From Anarhynchus alexandrinus (taxonomy: Eukaryota; Chordata; Aves; Charadriiformes; Charadriidae): a DNA stretch of 64,000 bases. Below the pieces are notes generated by a model, which saw only the letters and a program-made list of their open reading frames with translations, did no database searches and was not told the origin of the DNA. Shown piece after piece: positions 45,236 through 56,537 of this stretch (position 1 is its first letter; every line of letters begins with the position of its first letter). The position numbers were made by a program, and so were the translations under genes. The stretch is taken from the NCBI GenBank assembly GCA_008711295.1, contig VUYV01000156.1:450260-514259 (forward strand). Direction: 5' to 3'.

Positions 45236-45902
45236 GTACCCCTATGCAGGGTAAAATATCCCTATGCAGGGTAAAGTACCCCTATGCAGGGTAAAATACA
45301 CCTATGCAGGGTAAAATATCCCTATACGCAGTAAAATACCCCTATGCAGGGTAAAATACCCCTGGGCATGGTAAAATATCCCTATGCAGGGTAAAATATC
45401 CGTATGCACAGTAAAATGCACCCATGCAGGGTAAAATACTCCTATGTAGGGTAAAATAACCCTATGCACAGTAAAATATCCCTATGCAGGGTAAAATACC
45501 CCTATGCACAGTAAAGTACCCCTATGCACAGTAAAGTACCCCTATGCACGGTAAAATATCCCTATACACAGTAAAGTACTCCTATGCAGGGTAAAATACC
45601 CCTACGCAGGGTGAAATATCCCTATGCAGGGTAAAATATCCCTATACACAGTAAAGTACTCCTATGCAGGGTAAAATACCCCTACGCAGGGTGAAATATC
45701 CCGCTAAAATACCCCTATGTGCTGTGCAGACTTAAATACACCTATGCAGAGTAAAATACCCCTGTATAGGCTAAAATACCCCTATGTGGACTAAAATACC
45801 CCTATGCAGACTAAAATACCCCTATGCAGAGTAAAATACCCCTGTATAGGCTAAAATACCCCTATGTGGACTAAAATACCCCTATGCAGACTAAAATACC
45901 CC
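45236..45902. repeat. 20-bp minisatellite (CCTATGCAGGGTAAAATACC)
   Basis: About 33 units. Inside the array an 80-bp block recurs (45561 and 45641 share the CCTATACACAGTAAAGTACT start), and a different 80-bp block recurs at 45761 and 45841. A scrambled stretch at 45700-45740 keeps the 20-bp register. Confidence 0.96.
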
Positions 45903-46004
45903 GAAATCCACGGGGCTCGCTGCCAGACCCGGCGCCCATCCGGCCCCGCGGGGAGGGTGGCGCCCATCGGCCACCGCACGTGTCCCCTGCGCACCCTCGG
46001 GACG

Positions 46005-46900
46005 GCGAATTTAAGGCGCTGACCGTGAAATCTCCGTCACGATCTATGTAAAACTCTCCGCCGGTTATTATTTCCAGGCTGATCGTAGGCGCCATCTGAT
46101 AAACAGTTGATTACTTCTCCTCCCAGCCCCGTGCCCAATTTGCATACAATAAATATCGCCCTCGGAAGCGTGCGCGGGAGAGCCGAACCTCGGCTCATGC
46201 TTTATTTATGAGAAATAAACACGAGATCAAGTTTGCATAATCAACACATATTTAATTTGTGAGCTCTTCCACTCGGGTCTCTCTCGCTGTAATCAGGCTC
46301 CGTGCGCGCTTCTGACAATCAGCTCGAAAATATCTTCATTAAGCGGCTGTCAGGTTTCAGAGCCGACGTTCAGTTTTGCCGATGGCAAAGCGCGCGGTGC
46401 CCGGCTGGGCTGCGAGCCCCGAAATGCCGCAGTGGGATGGGGCACGGCCGGGGAGCGGGACTCCCCCCCCCCATTCTCACCAGCTTCACACGGCGGCTCC
46501 CGAGAAGTTCTCTTTGCTGCCTCTAAAACAGATTTTTCACTTTACTATAATTTGGCGATCTCCGCTTCCTTGTGCATGCTAATATATGCAAAAAAAACAC
46601 TGGGGCTCCTATTAAAATGCCATGAAAATCTAATGAAATTAATGTTGGCAACAAATATTACCTAATGGAAGAGCCTCCGGGGAAAAAAAAAAAAAAAGAG
46701 TGCAAATATATATTTGCACATATTTAAAGGACTCTGTCAAGTAGTTTAGCTTCACAGTTTAGATTTTATTAAAAAGGAGGGGGAGGAAGCACCGAGCGTT
46801 TACCAAGCCCGACACGAGCAGAAGGGCTTTCATGAATTATATTTTTAATTTCAATGAAAACTGTTGCTGATACAATTGAGACCCTCTGAGCTGCGCTGGA
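46005..46900. promoter_or_regulatory. AT-rich islands with an octamer
   Basis: Two AT-rich stretches, 46005-46380 and 46500-46900, flank a short GC-rich segment. Octamer ATTTGCAT is at 46138-46145, and TATTTAATTTG and TTTGCATAATC words follow. An A-run is at 46682-46697. These are candidate conserved non-coding elements. Confidence 0.42.
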
Positions 46901-47031
46901 TGTTCAGGTGGAGGAGCCCGGGGTAGAGGTGGGATCTGGGCCACGGAGGAGGGGTGAGCTGGACATGCCGCATCGCTTCTGGCCGGGGTCATGTCCATCA
47001 AGCATCGCACTGGGCCAGCACTCAGCCTGGA

Positions 47032-47383
47032 GAGCATCCTGCCCAGTGAGCATCCCGCCCAGTGAGCATCCCGCCCAGTGAGCATCCCATCCAGTGAGCA
47101 TCCCGCCCAGTGAGCATCCCGCCCAGTGAGCATCCTGCCCAGTGAGCATCCCATCCAGTGAGCATCCCGCCCAGTGAGCATCCCGTCCAGCGAGTATCCC
47201 GTCCAGCGAGTATCCCGCCCAGTGAGCATCCCGTCCAGCGAGTATCCCGTCCAGCGAGTATCCCGTCCAGTGAACATCCCTCCCAGTGAGCATCCCGCCC
47301 AGTGAGCATCCCGTCCAGTGAGCATCCCGCCCAGTGAGCATCCCGTCCAGTGAGCATCCCGCCCAGTGAGCATCCCATCTGCC
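47032..47383. repeat. 16-bp minisatellite (GAGCATCCCGCCCAGT)
   Basis: Twenty-two units in unbroken 16-bp register. Variants include GAGTAT, CCGTCCAGC and CCATCCAGT; the GTCCAGC-GAGTAT pair clusters at 47176-47256. The reverse strand reads GGGATGCTC, the same core as the arrays at 38.2 and 54.3 kb. Confidence 0.96.
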
Positions 47384-47670
47384 ATGCATTGCACCCGGGG
47401 AGCATTGCATGCAGCGATTGTCCTGGCTGGAGAGCATCCCATGCACAAGCATGCTGTCCGCTGAGAAGTGCATGCGGCGAGCATCCCATCCGCTGAGCAT
47501 CCTCTCCTTCAGGCCTTGCGTCTGGGCAGCACCCTGTCCATCAAGCATCACATCCAAGCGCCATCGCGTCCGGGGAGCATCCCACAGGCAGAGCACCCCA
47601 CCCTGCAAGCAGCACGTCCGGCGAGCACCGCATCCAGTGAGCACACAATCCAGCGAGCGCCCTGTGCCGG
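47384..47670. repeat. Decayed continuation of the 16-bp minisatellite
   Basis: GAGCATCC-like and CCAGTGAGCA-like words recur at irregular spacing (for example 47431, 47480, 47497, 47574 and 47635). They look like old copies that have lost register. Confidence 0.6.
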
Positions 47671-48364
47671 GGGTGCGGGACGGGGCAGCGCCCACCTACG
47701 GCTCTTCGCTACCGGTGCCTGGGAAAGCCGGGAGTGACCGCTGACCCATCGCCTTGGCCGTGTGCCGCCGGTGGGGGATTTCCGCCTCGGCACGGCCCCG
47801 CAGCACCGCCGACGCTCTCCTCAGCCTCCCGTCCCAGCGGTTCACAGCCCGCAGTGAGGCGACGTCCACCCGAAACCCAGACGGAGCGAGCGGCCGCTGC
47901 CCACCGCCAAGCCGGCCGGTGCGCGCCGCTTTCAACCACCATCAATAATTCACTCGCGTTTCAGCCGCCTTTGTGCTCGGTTAGGTGGCAGAACGGGGAA
48001 ATTTGGGGCGTCTGCCTTTTAGCATCCTCTTAGCCGAAGGAGAACCATGCTGGGGCTGAGCTGCACGTTAATTAACGGGCTCGGCCGGGTGCTGGGTGCC
48101 TGGTGCTGGGTGCCATGCCGCTTGCCAGCCGCCCCGACAGGGCTCCTCCGCTGCTCGCCGCAGCGGCCCCGGGGCCTCACTAGGGAGGGGACACCCAATT
48201 ATACATGTTTATTAACTTACATGTTAATACTCTAAAGCCATCCGGCAATGACAGCTTATTATAAGCTTATCTCTCACAGAAGGCTACTCCTCGTTGGCAA
48301 TTACAACAGCTACTATTAATTCCTCTTTAAAGGAGCCCTGGCAGGTAATATCTGCCCCTAAACT
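47671..48364. other. GC-rich spacer then an AT-rich patch
   Basis: No gene was recognised. AT-rich sequence with TTATTAACTTACATG begins at about 48185 and runs into the gap. Confidence 0.45.
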
Positions 48365-48431
48365 NNNNNNNNNNNNNNNNNNNNNNNNNNNNNNNNNNNN
48401 NNNNNNNNNNNNNNNNNNNNNNNNNNNNNNN
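48365..48431. other. Assembly gap of 67 N next to a T-run
   Basis: The Ns end at a T homopolymer (48432-48445), suggesting a break at a low-complexity tract. Confidence 0.99.
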
Positions 48432-50190
48432 TTTTTTTTTTTTTTATTTCAATTTGCAGTAGACACAGCGCGTTTCCCCTTCAGGCTCACCAGCAGCTTT
48501 GAAAATCTCCGTAAAGATGCCAAAAGCACAGGGGGGAGCCCCATCCTGCCCCATGGCGGGGTGAGAGCTGCCCTCTCCCAGCACCCGGTGGGTCCCCAGG
48601 GCCCCAGGCAGGGGCTGTGCCCGGGAGGGTGATGGGGACCTTCCGCTGATGGCTGGAAAACACCAGCTTGGGTGATGGATGGGAATTTTTTGGGGTTGGA
48701 CGATGCCCCCTCCTTGTCCCCATCACCACAATCCCACCTGCAGGACTCCGGGCATCACCTCCATTGGCAGGACAGGGCAGGAGGGGACGGTCCCCATGGT
48801 ACCCGCATCCCACCGGACAGCCGCTCGCTGCTCCAGTGACTGCGGTGAGCGGTAATAATAGATTTTATGATCCATAAAAGCCATCTTTAATGCTTAAGAG
48901 CTTGTATCGGTGGTGTAATGGCATTAAAACGCTACTGGCGGGCAGCCATCCCGCCTGCCAAGGCGAGGGCCGCCCCCCCGCCGGATTTTTCCCGCCGTGT
49001 CGCTGTTTTACCCGCGAAAACAGACCAAATGTGCCGCGAGGAAAATCTGCCGTGACGCCTCCGGTGCCGCGCGGCCGCTTGGCCGATGGGGACCGCGGCG
49101 CTGGTGGCTGAGACCCGGCACGCTCAAGACACGTGGCAGGGATGCAGTGCCGCACCGTCCCGGCGCGGGGACAGCCAGCCACCGAGCCACGTCCCCCGGA
49201 GGGCATGCCGAGGGCCTCGACGCCGTCCCTGGACCCGCTCGACAGCACTACGGGCACAGAGATGGGGATGAGGAGATGAGGACGAGGACACCGGTGCGGC
49301 CACCCAATGGCTGGTGGCATGGGAGGGCATTGGGGTGCACAAAGGGCAGGGTGCTGTCACCCAAATTCTGCCTTTGGGGGGGCGGGTAAACCCCGGGTTT
49401 GGGGTGGGAGAGAAATGCCGTGTGAAATAAGGCTGAACTCAAATGCATTTGGGTCACCCTGTCCCCATCTCCGTCCCCGCTGCTCCCCTGGAATTTGGAG
49501 GCTGATCCCCGCTCTCCCCCCTCCTGCCCATCCGTGATTAACTTTCTCTTTAACCTCCCGAATCGCCGTGATTTTTACCGCGCTGGAGCCCTGTCCCGTC
49601 CCCGGGACGGACCCCCGCCCCCGGTGAAGGCGGCCCGGCCGCACACCCCGGCAAAGGGCTGCGCCGCCTCCGCCGCAGGGGGAGCGATGGACGAGGCGGG
49701 TTTTTGGCCACAGGATCCAGAGCCGCGGGACGCTGCGCCCCGGGAGGGACGCGGCAGCCGGGGGATGCCCCTGCACAGCCATGGCACAGCCCCAGCACCG
49801 CATGGCACAGCCCCAGCACCGCACGGCACGGTCCTGGCACCGCACGGCACAGCTGCAGGAGCCCCGGCGAGTGGCTGCGGGCACAAAAATATCAAATTTC
49901 CCCAACCAGATTTGCAGTCCCGGCTTTGCATCTGGAAGGGAGCCATTCCCGCTAAACCGGAGACGCAAAGGTCATCTGGCAGCGCCGAGAGCGTGACGCC
50001 TGCCCGGCGCTCACGGCCGTGCCACGGCCACCGCCACGGCCACCACCACGGCCACCGCCACGGCCATGCACGCTGAGCTGGCCCAGGGCACGCTGCCCTG
50101 GAGGAAAAGCGAGCAAAAAGGAGGGGGTGGCGTTTCAGTGCCGAAAGGAAAACCGCGTGGGAGGGGGCTGCTTTGACACCGGGGGCGTGT
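48432..50190. other. GC-rich spacer with small tandem repeats
   Basis: A 21-bp repeat containing GCACAGCCCCAGCACCGCA lies at 49785-49853 and a 12-bp CCACGGCCACCG repeat at 50020-50067. A short AT-rich patch is at 48840-48930. No gene was recognised. Confidence 0.5.
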
Positions 50191-50860
50191 TGACATTTGT
50201 ACTGGAAAATAATCCAGAAGAAAATTTGTTTCGGGTCAAACCACCTCATCGTGTTTGCCCTGAAGCATGAATATTTGGGATTTCCTTTTTGGGGTTTTTT
50301 TTTTCAAGTTAAGCCTTTGCAAAAGCCTTCCCATCCACGTGTATATATGTGTATATATATAAATATGAAGGTCTATTTTTATACTTATATAAAAATGAAG
50401 TCCATTTTTAATCATCGGCATGTCTAGGAAAAAAAAAGTGGCAGAATTTCACCCGGGAAGAATCCGGATGAAAAGCTTTGAGGAGCCCCAGGAGCCGTCC
50501 ACCAGCACATCCCAGCCCGGAGCCCCTCTGCCTCCCCGGGGAGAGGGGTTGACTCTTCATTTTAAAAACCAGTACCCCCCACTTTGCCCATCTCTCTTCC
50601 CAAGTTCAAAATAGCTCCGGCGGTATCCGCTCGGCTCTTCCAGAAAGGATTGTTCAATATTTCTCTGCGAGCTGTGGGATGTCTGATGTTAGTGAGCACA
50701 TTAAACAGGGGTATAAATTCATAATGAGAGCCCTGAAATGAATGGTGCTTATCATTTATGGATGGAATAATTAAAGATACTGTACTTGGAGGTTTTACAT
50801 GGGCCTGTAAATTGTCATCCGTGGAAGTAGGGGAATAAGTAGAATTGAAACAGCTTGAAT
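50191..50860. promoter_or_regulatory. AT-rich islands; candidate conserved elements
   Basis: AT-rich unique sequence at 50191-50460, including a TATATG/TATATA tract at 50341-50362, and at 50600-50860, separated by a short GC-rich part. Confidence 0.38.
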
Positions 50861-51364
50861 TCGGGCAGCCGAGACAGCCCCCCGCTGTGCCCAGGTGTGT
50901 GGGACCCCGGGGGATGCCGCTGCTGCGGGGACGTCCCCGTTGCCACTCGTCCCCCGCCTGGCTCCCAGGGCGAGCGAGCCCACGCTCTCGCTGCCCTCGG
51001 AAATCTCCCGCTGGCAGAGCCGCCCCTCGGGTTCCCACCTGCTGCTCACCCCGATGCGGGGCTGTGCCATACCCCGGTGCGGGGCTGTGCCATACCCAGG
51101 TACGGCACGGGGTACCGCGGGCGATGCTCTGCTCCGGGTATCCTGCAGATCCGGGGGTTCCCTGCCGGTGTCCCCCCCGGGGTCTGCGCGCAGCCCAGCC
51201 AAAGCGCATGGGGCTGGGGGGGGTGTCCGGCCATGGGACACCCCGTGCCATGGGGCGGTGGGTGCAGGGGGGGCACCCAGCCCACCCNACCCCCAGGAGC
51301 CCCACGATACCCCAGCGCCCCCTGGGGGGGGCAGAGCCGCCTCTCCCAGCACCGCGTCCTCCGT

Positions 51365-51760
51365 CCTATTTTAACTCCGATCATCTAAAATACTGTAACT
51401 ATGGCAACCGCTGCAGGTGAGACTCATTACAGTTAATCCTCTAATTACTAACTACCTCTTCAATCAGTTGTAATTACTTTGGGGACACAGTTAACCTCTC
51501 ATTAGAAACGCATGGCCACGTTTTACCAAAAGCACAAACAGTGACATGCCTGGTAATTTAGCACCGCGCCACTCAAGGCCACTCTCCGTCTTTTATGCCG
51601 GCACAATCTCATCCCTGTCATTAACCAGGAATGGTTGTCATGACAATTAATCATTCAATCCCTCATCAGCAACTTTTGCCAAATGTCACCCTGCTCTTGA
51701 TCAAATGAGAAGGGAAAATTAAATGAATCAATTCAGCACCCTGGCATTTGTGCCTAGGGT
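51365..51760. promoter_or_regulatory. AT-rich island with RFX-type X-boxes
   Basis: GTAACTATGGCAAC at 51395-51408 fits the X-box consensus GTHNYYATRRNAAC exactly. GTTGTCATGACAAT at 51634-51647 fits all but the last base and contains the perfect palindrome TTGTCATGACAA. TAATTACTAACT and GTAATTAC words lie between them. This is a candidate enhancer; conservation was not tested. Confidence 0.5.
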
Positions 51761-53930
51761 TTTTTTTGGGGGGGAGGAAGGGTAAGTTGGAGATTGCCCA
51801 TGCGCAGGGCGCCTGGGATGCTTGTCCCGGGTCTGGGGGGGCACCTGGCACCCTCCAGGACCACCCCCCCCTCCCAGGGCTGGGGGTCCCCCCTGCGCCC
51901 CTCGGGGCTCCCTGAGCTGACAGTCCAGCCTCTGGGGCCATCGGGCCATCGCCAGCCCCGCTAGGGTCACCCAGATGTGCCGTCCCCAGATGTGCTGTCT
52001 GCAGATGTGCTGTCTGCAGATGTGCCTCGGCGATGGCTTGGCCAGCAGGGTTAAGGCTGGCGACCTCCAGGGCAGAGCAGAGCAGAGCGGAGCGGAGCAG
52101 AGCGCCCGCTCCTCCGCCGTGCCCCAATTTTGCAAACAATCCTCTCTCCAATCATTTTCCTTTTAAACCTGTAATTAGCCGGAGTCATTTGCTGCATGCA
52201 AATCCCAGCCCTTAATTGCCGGCGCTAACCTTGAGCTGCGCTGGGGCTCCCGGAGGCACAGCCCCGGCCCCACGGCTGCGCCGGACCCCCCACAGCCCCC
52301 AGCCCGAGCCTGGGGTTTGCACGGGGTTGGGGGGCTGTCGGGGCTCACGGTCCCACCAAAAAGGCGTTGAGGTCTCAGCACCATCAGCCAGCGAAGGGCT
52401 CTGCACCGTCCTGCTGACCCCCAGGAGACATTGCAGAGCCCCGTGGTGGGGTATGAGCCCCCCAAAATATCCTGCCCCGACGTGGCACTGCTCCGCTCGG
52501 GGCTTCGTTTATAATTGGTGGGGGCTGATCCAGGCCAGCCCCCGTGGGGAAGGCAGGGGGTGCTCACCCTGCATGGACCCCGGGGAGATGGAGTTGGGTG
52601 CTGTGCATCAGGGGCGGCTGGGCATTCATCCAGCTGTGCATCGGGGCAGCTGGGCGTCCATCCAGCTGTGCATCGGGACAGCGGTACATCGGCATGGCCG
52701 TATTTCAGGGCAGATGTGCATCCGTCCTGGGGGCTGTGTGCTGGCACCCCACGGCACCCCAAGGCCGGGGCTCATCCCAGAGGGATGTTGACCACTGTGG
52801 AGAGCGTGGCATGATTTTTTTTGGGGGGAGGATGCACCCATGATCTGCGTGGCCCCACGATGGGAGGGGAGGCTGCAGCAGGCTGGGCAGGGCTGAATCC
52901 ATCCCCCCCCCCCCACCACCACTGCCGGGGAAGGGGGAAGTTTCGCTGCGACTCAATTATAGGAGATTGTAAAATCGCATTAGGAAAGTTGGCATTTAAA
53001 GCTTGATGCGTTTGGACAGTGCGTCTCTCCCCGGCTCGGGGAAATCGATTATCCGTCAGGAGGGCCGGGCGGGCTGGGGTGCACCGTTCGCACCGCGCGC
53101 ACCGCTCACACCGCACACCTCCCGCCAGCAGCCGGGGCCGGGCAGCCCAGGGACCCCCGGTGGGGCAGGAGCTGGGCACAGAGCTGGGGACTCCCTGGGG
53201 GTCCCCATCTTCAGCGTCCCCCTGTTGGGGCAGGGGACGGGTGCCTGTCCCACGGCAGGGGGGTGCCCGTGCCTCCATGCCAGGGAGCGGGGAGCCAGGG
53301 GGTCCCATGGGGCTGCTCCCCCCCACTGCGGCGGCGAGCAGCACGGTTCAGTGCTTTTTTATTTAATAGCCTTGATTGTGAATTCCTGTCCTGTTTGCTC
53401 ACACGTGCGTGGCTCAGCTCCCGCTCCCGCCCGGGAGAGCCCATCTGCTGCCGAAAGCCCCCGGCACCGGCACCGGCACCCGCCTCCCCGTGGTGCTGCT
53501 GGGTCCGTGCCGGGGCCACGCTCGCTCCCCCAAAATGGGTGGGTGACACCATTCAGCATCAGCTCCCGGGATGACATGGGAAGTGTCACTTTGCCTCAGG
53601 CTCACTTCTTTCCTCTTCGCATCCCACCGCTCTGCCGGCACCCCGAGGTGGCCGGGATCCGGCGCCGCTGCGATGCGGGTGGGGATGTGCGGCTCTACGG
53701 GATGGGATTGACATGGGTTGGAACCCAATGATCTTCAAGGTCCTTTCCAACCTAAACCATTCTATGATTCTATGATTATATTGGGGTGTCCTCCGAGGGC
53801 CCCTCCGATGGGCCAAACTCTCCCCAGGTACAGGGAGAGCACCGCGTACCGCCGGCATGGCTCCAGGCACCGTCGGCAATGCGCGGCTGTGCCCGGTGTC
53901 GGCATCGCCCTCCCCGCCCTGCCTGTCCTG
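51761..53930. other. GC-rich spacer with small repeats and an octamer
   Basis: A 16-bp CAGATGTGCTGTCTG repeat is at 51972-52027. A GAGCA/GAGCG repeat is at 52071-52105. A roughly 36-bp duplication containing CCAGCTGTGCATCGGG is at 52629-52680. An octamer ATGCAAAT is at 52196-52203 in an AT-rich patch (52120-52230). No gene was recognised. Confidence 0.45.
53713..53778 (+). mobile_element. CR1 3' terminal fragment
   Basis: Only the last 65 or so bases of CR1 remain: TTGGAACCCAATGATCTTCA, then the tail ATTCTATGATTCTATGATTA. Confidence 0.92.
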
Positions 53931-54332
53931 GCTGCCCGGAGAGCCCCTGATTAATTCCCTGAAACCTGCAGTGCGCAAATGAGTAATAATCCCAGCAAAC
54001 GCTAATTGGTGAACTGCGTCCCGACAAATTGATTTGCCGGCGCGATTGCGCGGCGGGGCTGTGTTAACATCGCACGCCCGGCCAGCCCCGCAACCACCAC
54101 GCTGGGGGGGGGTCACGTTGGCCTGTCGGGCGCGGATCCTGGAGCCACGGGGCCAGACAGTTCCTTCCTTTCCTTGCTGGTTCCTGCCTGCACTGGTGTG
54201 GCCAAGGACCGTGGGGGAAGATGGAGTGATGCCCAAAGCTCTGTGGTTTCACCCCGCGTGGGCTCAGGGGCTGCCAGCCTCCGGAGAGTCTCCAGCCACA
54301 GGAGCACCAGGCGGCGGTGGGGGGAACCTGAC

Positions 54333-54478
54333 TCCAGGGATGCTCCAGAGATGCTCCAATGGATGCTCCAGGGATGCTCCAACGGATGCTCCAGGGATGC
54401 TCCAGAGATGCTCCAATGGATGCTCCAACAGATGCTCCAGGGATGCTCCAACACATGCTTCAGGGATGCTCCAAGGGC
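54333..54478. repeat. 12-15-bp minisatellite (GGGATGCTCCA)
   Basis: About eleven copies of GATGCTCCA separated by AGG, AAT, ACG or AGA linkers, giving mixed 12- and 15-bp periods. It carries the GGGATGCTC core. Confidence 0.93.
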
Positions 54479-56435
54479 TGCCAGTAGCCAGCACCAGGAG
54501 GGAGCCCGGATGGTGCAGCCAGGCTCAATCTCAGCGCCTGAGAGAGGGATGAGTGGGGACAGTCCCCGCAGGGATGGGGACAGTCAGAGAGGGCCTTGGG
54601 ACAGATGGTGGCTGGGACCCAGCCTGCTGTCCCCTGCGCCTCCCCTGTCTCCCGGGTGACATCCCCTGGGCTGGCAGCAAACCTCTCCAAACCCGCCCTT
54701 GCCCTCCCAGCTCCACAGCAGGCAGAAGCAGCCCAGGGAGGACTGGTCCCATCTCCCCGGCCCCCAGGTGATGGTGGAGCAGCACCGGCTCCTGCGTCCC
54801 CACAGCTCCTCCTGAGCCCTTCCATCCCAGGGCCGGGGTCTCTGCTCTCCTGGCAGGGTCGAGGGACCACCCCAGCCCCAGGCAGTTTTTTGGGGAGAGG
54901 GGCTGCCCGAAGTGGGGAGCCAGGGGGCTCAGGGCAGGGATGGGACCCCACAAGAGCCGGGGGACTGCACGGGGGGGGCACAGGCAGCCCCCTTGACCCC
55001 GGCAGGGTCCGGGGAGGGGGCTCAGGTGGGGTCAGCGGGGATGGAAACCTGGGAAAATACATGGGTGCCCACCACCCCAGCTCACCCCGGCCCCGGCCCC
55101 CGCACAGCTCGGCCATCCTCACCGGTGACTTTTTGCTGCCGAGCCGGGCAGGAGCCCCGGGCTGCGCCGCTGCCGCTCGCTCTCTTCAATTCTTTATGGC
55201 GCTGCATCTTTAATAGCTTTACAGAGCCCATTTAATGTGCTCCGAGACATGAAGTGCTGTCTAATCAGCACATTTAGGAGAATTGCCCACATCCTGGTCT
55301 CGCTGCCATAAAACAGTGCCCACAGAAGCATCTGTAATTAATGCTTTTTTTTTTCGCTCGCTCCCTCTCTCTCTCCCACTGAATCAATTTATAAAGCGCG
55401 GACTTCCTCTGCGCTGGAGCTTTTAGGCTGTTTTACTCCGGCATCCGAGGTGACTCGGCAGCGCTCGTCAATTAAGCAGCTGTGTATAATGGATGCTTCA
55501 GAGTAAAAAACACAGTCTGATTCCCAGAAATGATCAATGCGCATTTTTTCTCACAAAAACACAGGCTCACACGTCCCCACCGGGCTCCGCTCACCCTCCC
55601 GGGGTGGAGCGAGGCCACCGAAAAGGAAAGGGGGGGGCTGGGGTGGGGTGGGGGAATTGGAAAAGAGCTTCTCTTTTCTCCTGTTTTTGGAAGGGAAAAG
55701 ATAAAACTGGCGGAGAATTAGGGACAGAGCTAATTCCTGTCACCCGCCGGGGCAGGGACCTGCCTGCTGTCACCCAGAGCGGATGCGGGGTCCCCGGGGA
55801 AGGCACCAACACCAGATTAGGGGTCCTGTGCCGGGGGGAGCGGGTCAGTGTGGCCATGGAAGGTGGGAGGGAGCGTACCGGGACCCCCGGGGGGGGTCCT
55901 ACGTGGCATGACCCCCCCCCGGCACAGCCCCTGCCGCTCTGTTTGGGGCTCCCTGGGAAAGTTTGCAGGTTTTATTGCGGGAGCCGGAGGTGGCTCCTAA
56001 TTGGGAACAAGGAAATAAAAAGGGAGAGAAAGCAGGGCTGGGGGGGGGGGGGGGGCTGGGCCAGCAGGGAAGGGCCAGCCTCCCCCCTTGTGCCCCCCGC
56101 TCCGTTTTGGGAGACTTCAAAGCCTCCTGGCGCACAAAGGCAGCTGCCTTTGCTCTTTCGCCGTGCGGATTAAAGCCCCACCAGCGCTCGGAAAGCTCAG
56201 CGGTGCGCGACGCCGTGCGGCCCCCAGCCCCCCCACCCGGCCCCCCAGCTCCCGGCGATGCCCAGCACCGTCTGGCATTGCCACCTCCTCCCTATTCCCG
56301 CTGCCACGGGATGAGACAGGAGCCGAGCCCTCCCGCGCTCTGCCCGGCGCATCAGCCCCCTGCGGGTGTCCCCGTGTGCCCCCAGTGCCCTCCCTGCACC
56401 CCAGTGCCCGGCTCCGGCTCCCGTCACCCCATTTC
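54479..56435. other. GC-rich spacer with an AT-rich island
   Basis: GC-rich sequence to 55170, an AT-rich unique block at 55170-55570 (with TAATGCTTTTTTTTTTCGCT and AATCAATTTATAAAGC), then GC-rich DNA with a G-run at about 56040-56056. No gene was recognised. Confidence 0.45.
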
Positions 56436-56436
56436 A

Positions 56437-56537
56437 GCCTGGGCTGGTGGGAGGTGTCCCTGCCTGTGGCAGGGGGGTTGGAACCCGATGATCTTCAAGG
56501 TCCTTTCCAACCTGAACCATTCCATGATTCTATGAGA
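56437..56537 (+). mobile_element. CR1 3' terminal fragment
   Basis: About 100 bases of the CR1 3' end: GCCTGGGCTGGTGGGAGGTG through TTGGAACCCGATGATCTTCA to CCATTCCATGATTCTATGAG. Confidence 0.93.

Noticed and set aside
45236..45902. CRISPR-like array
   Set aside because: Units abut with no unique spacers, and the host is a bird nuclear genome.
46837..47695. Trp/Asp-rich repeat proteins on the minus strand
   Set aside because: They are explained by the 16-bp minisatellite; frames are open because the unit has no stop.
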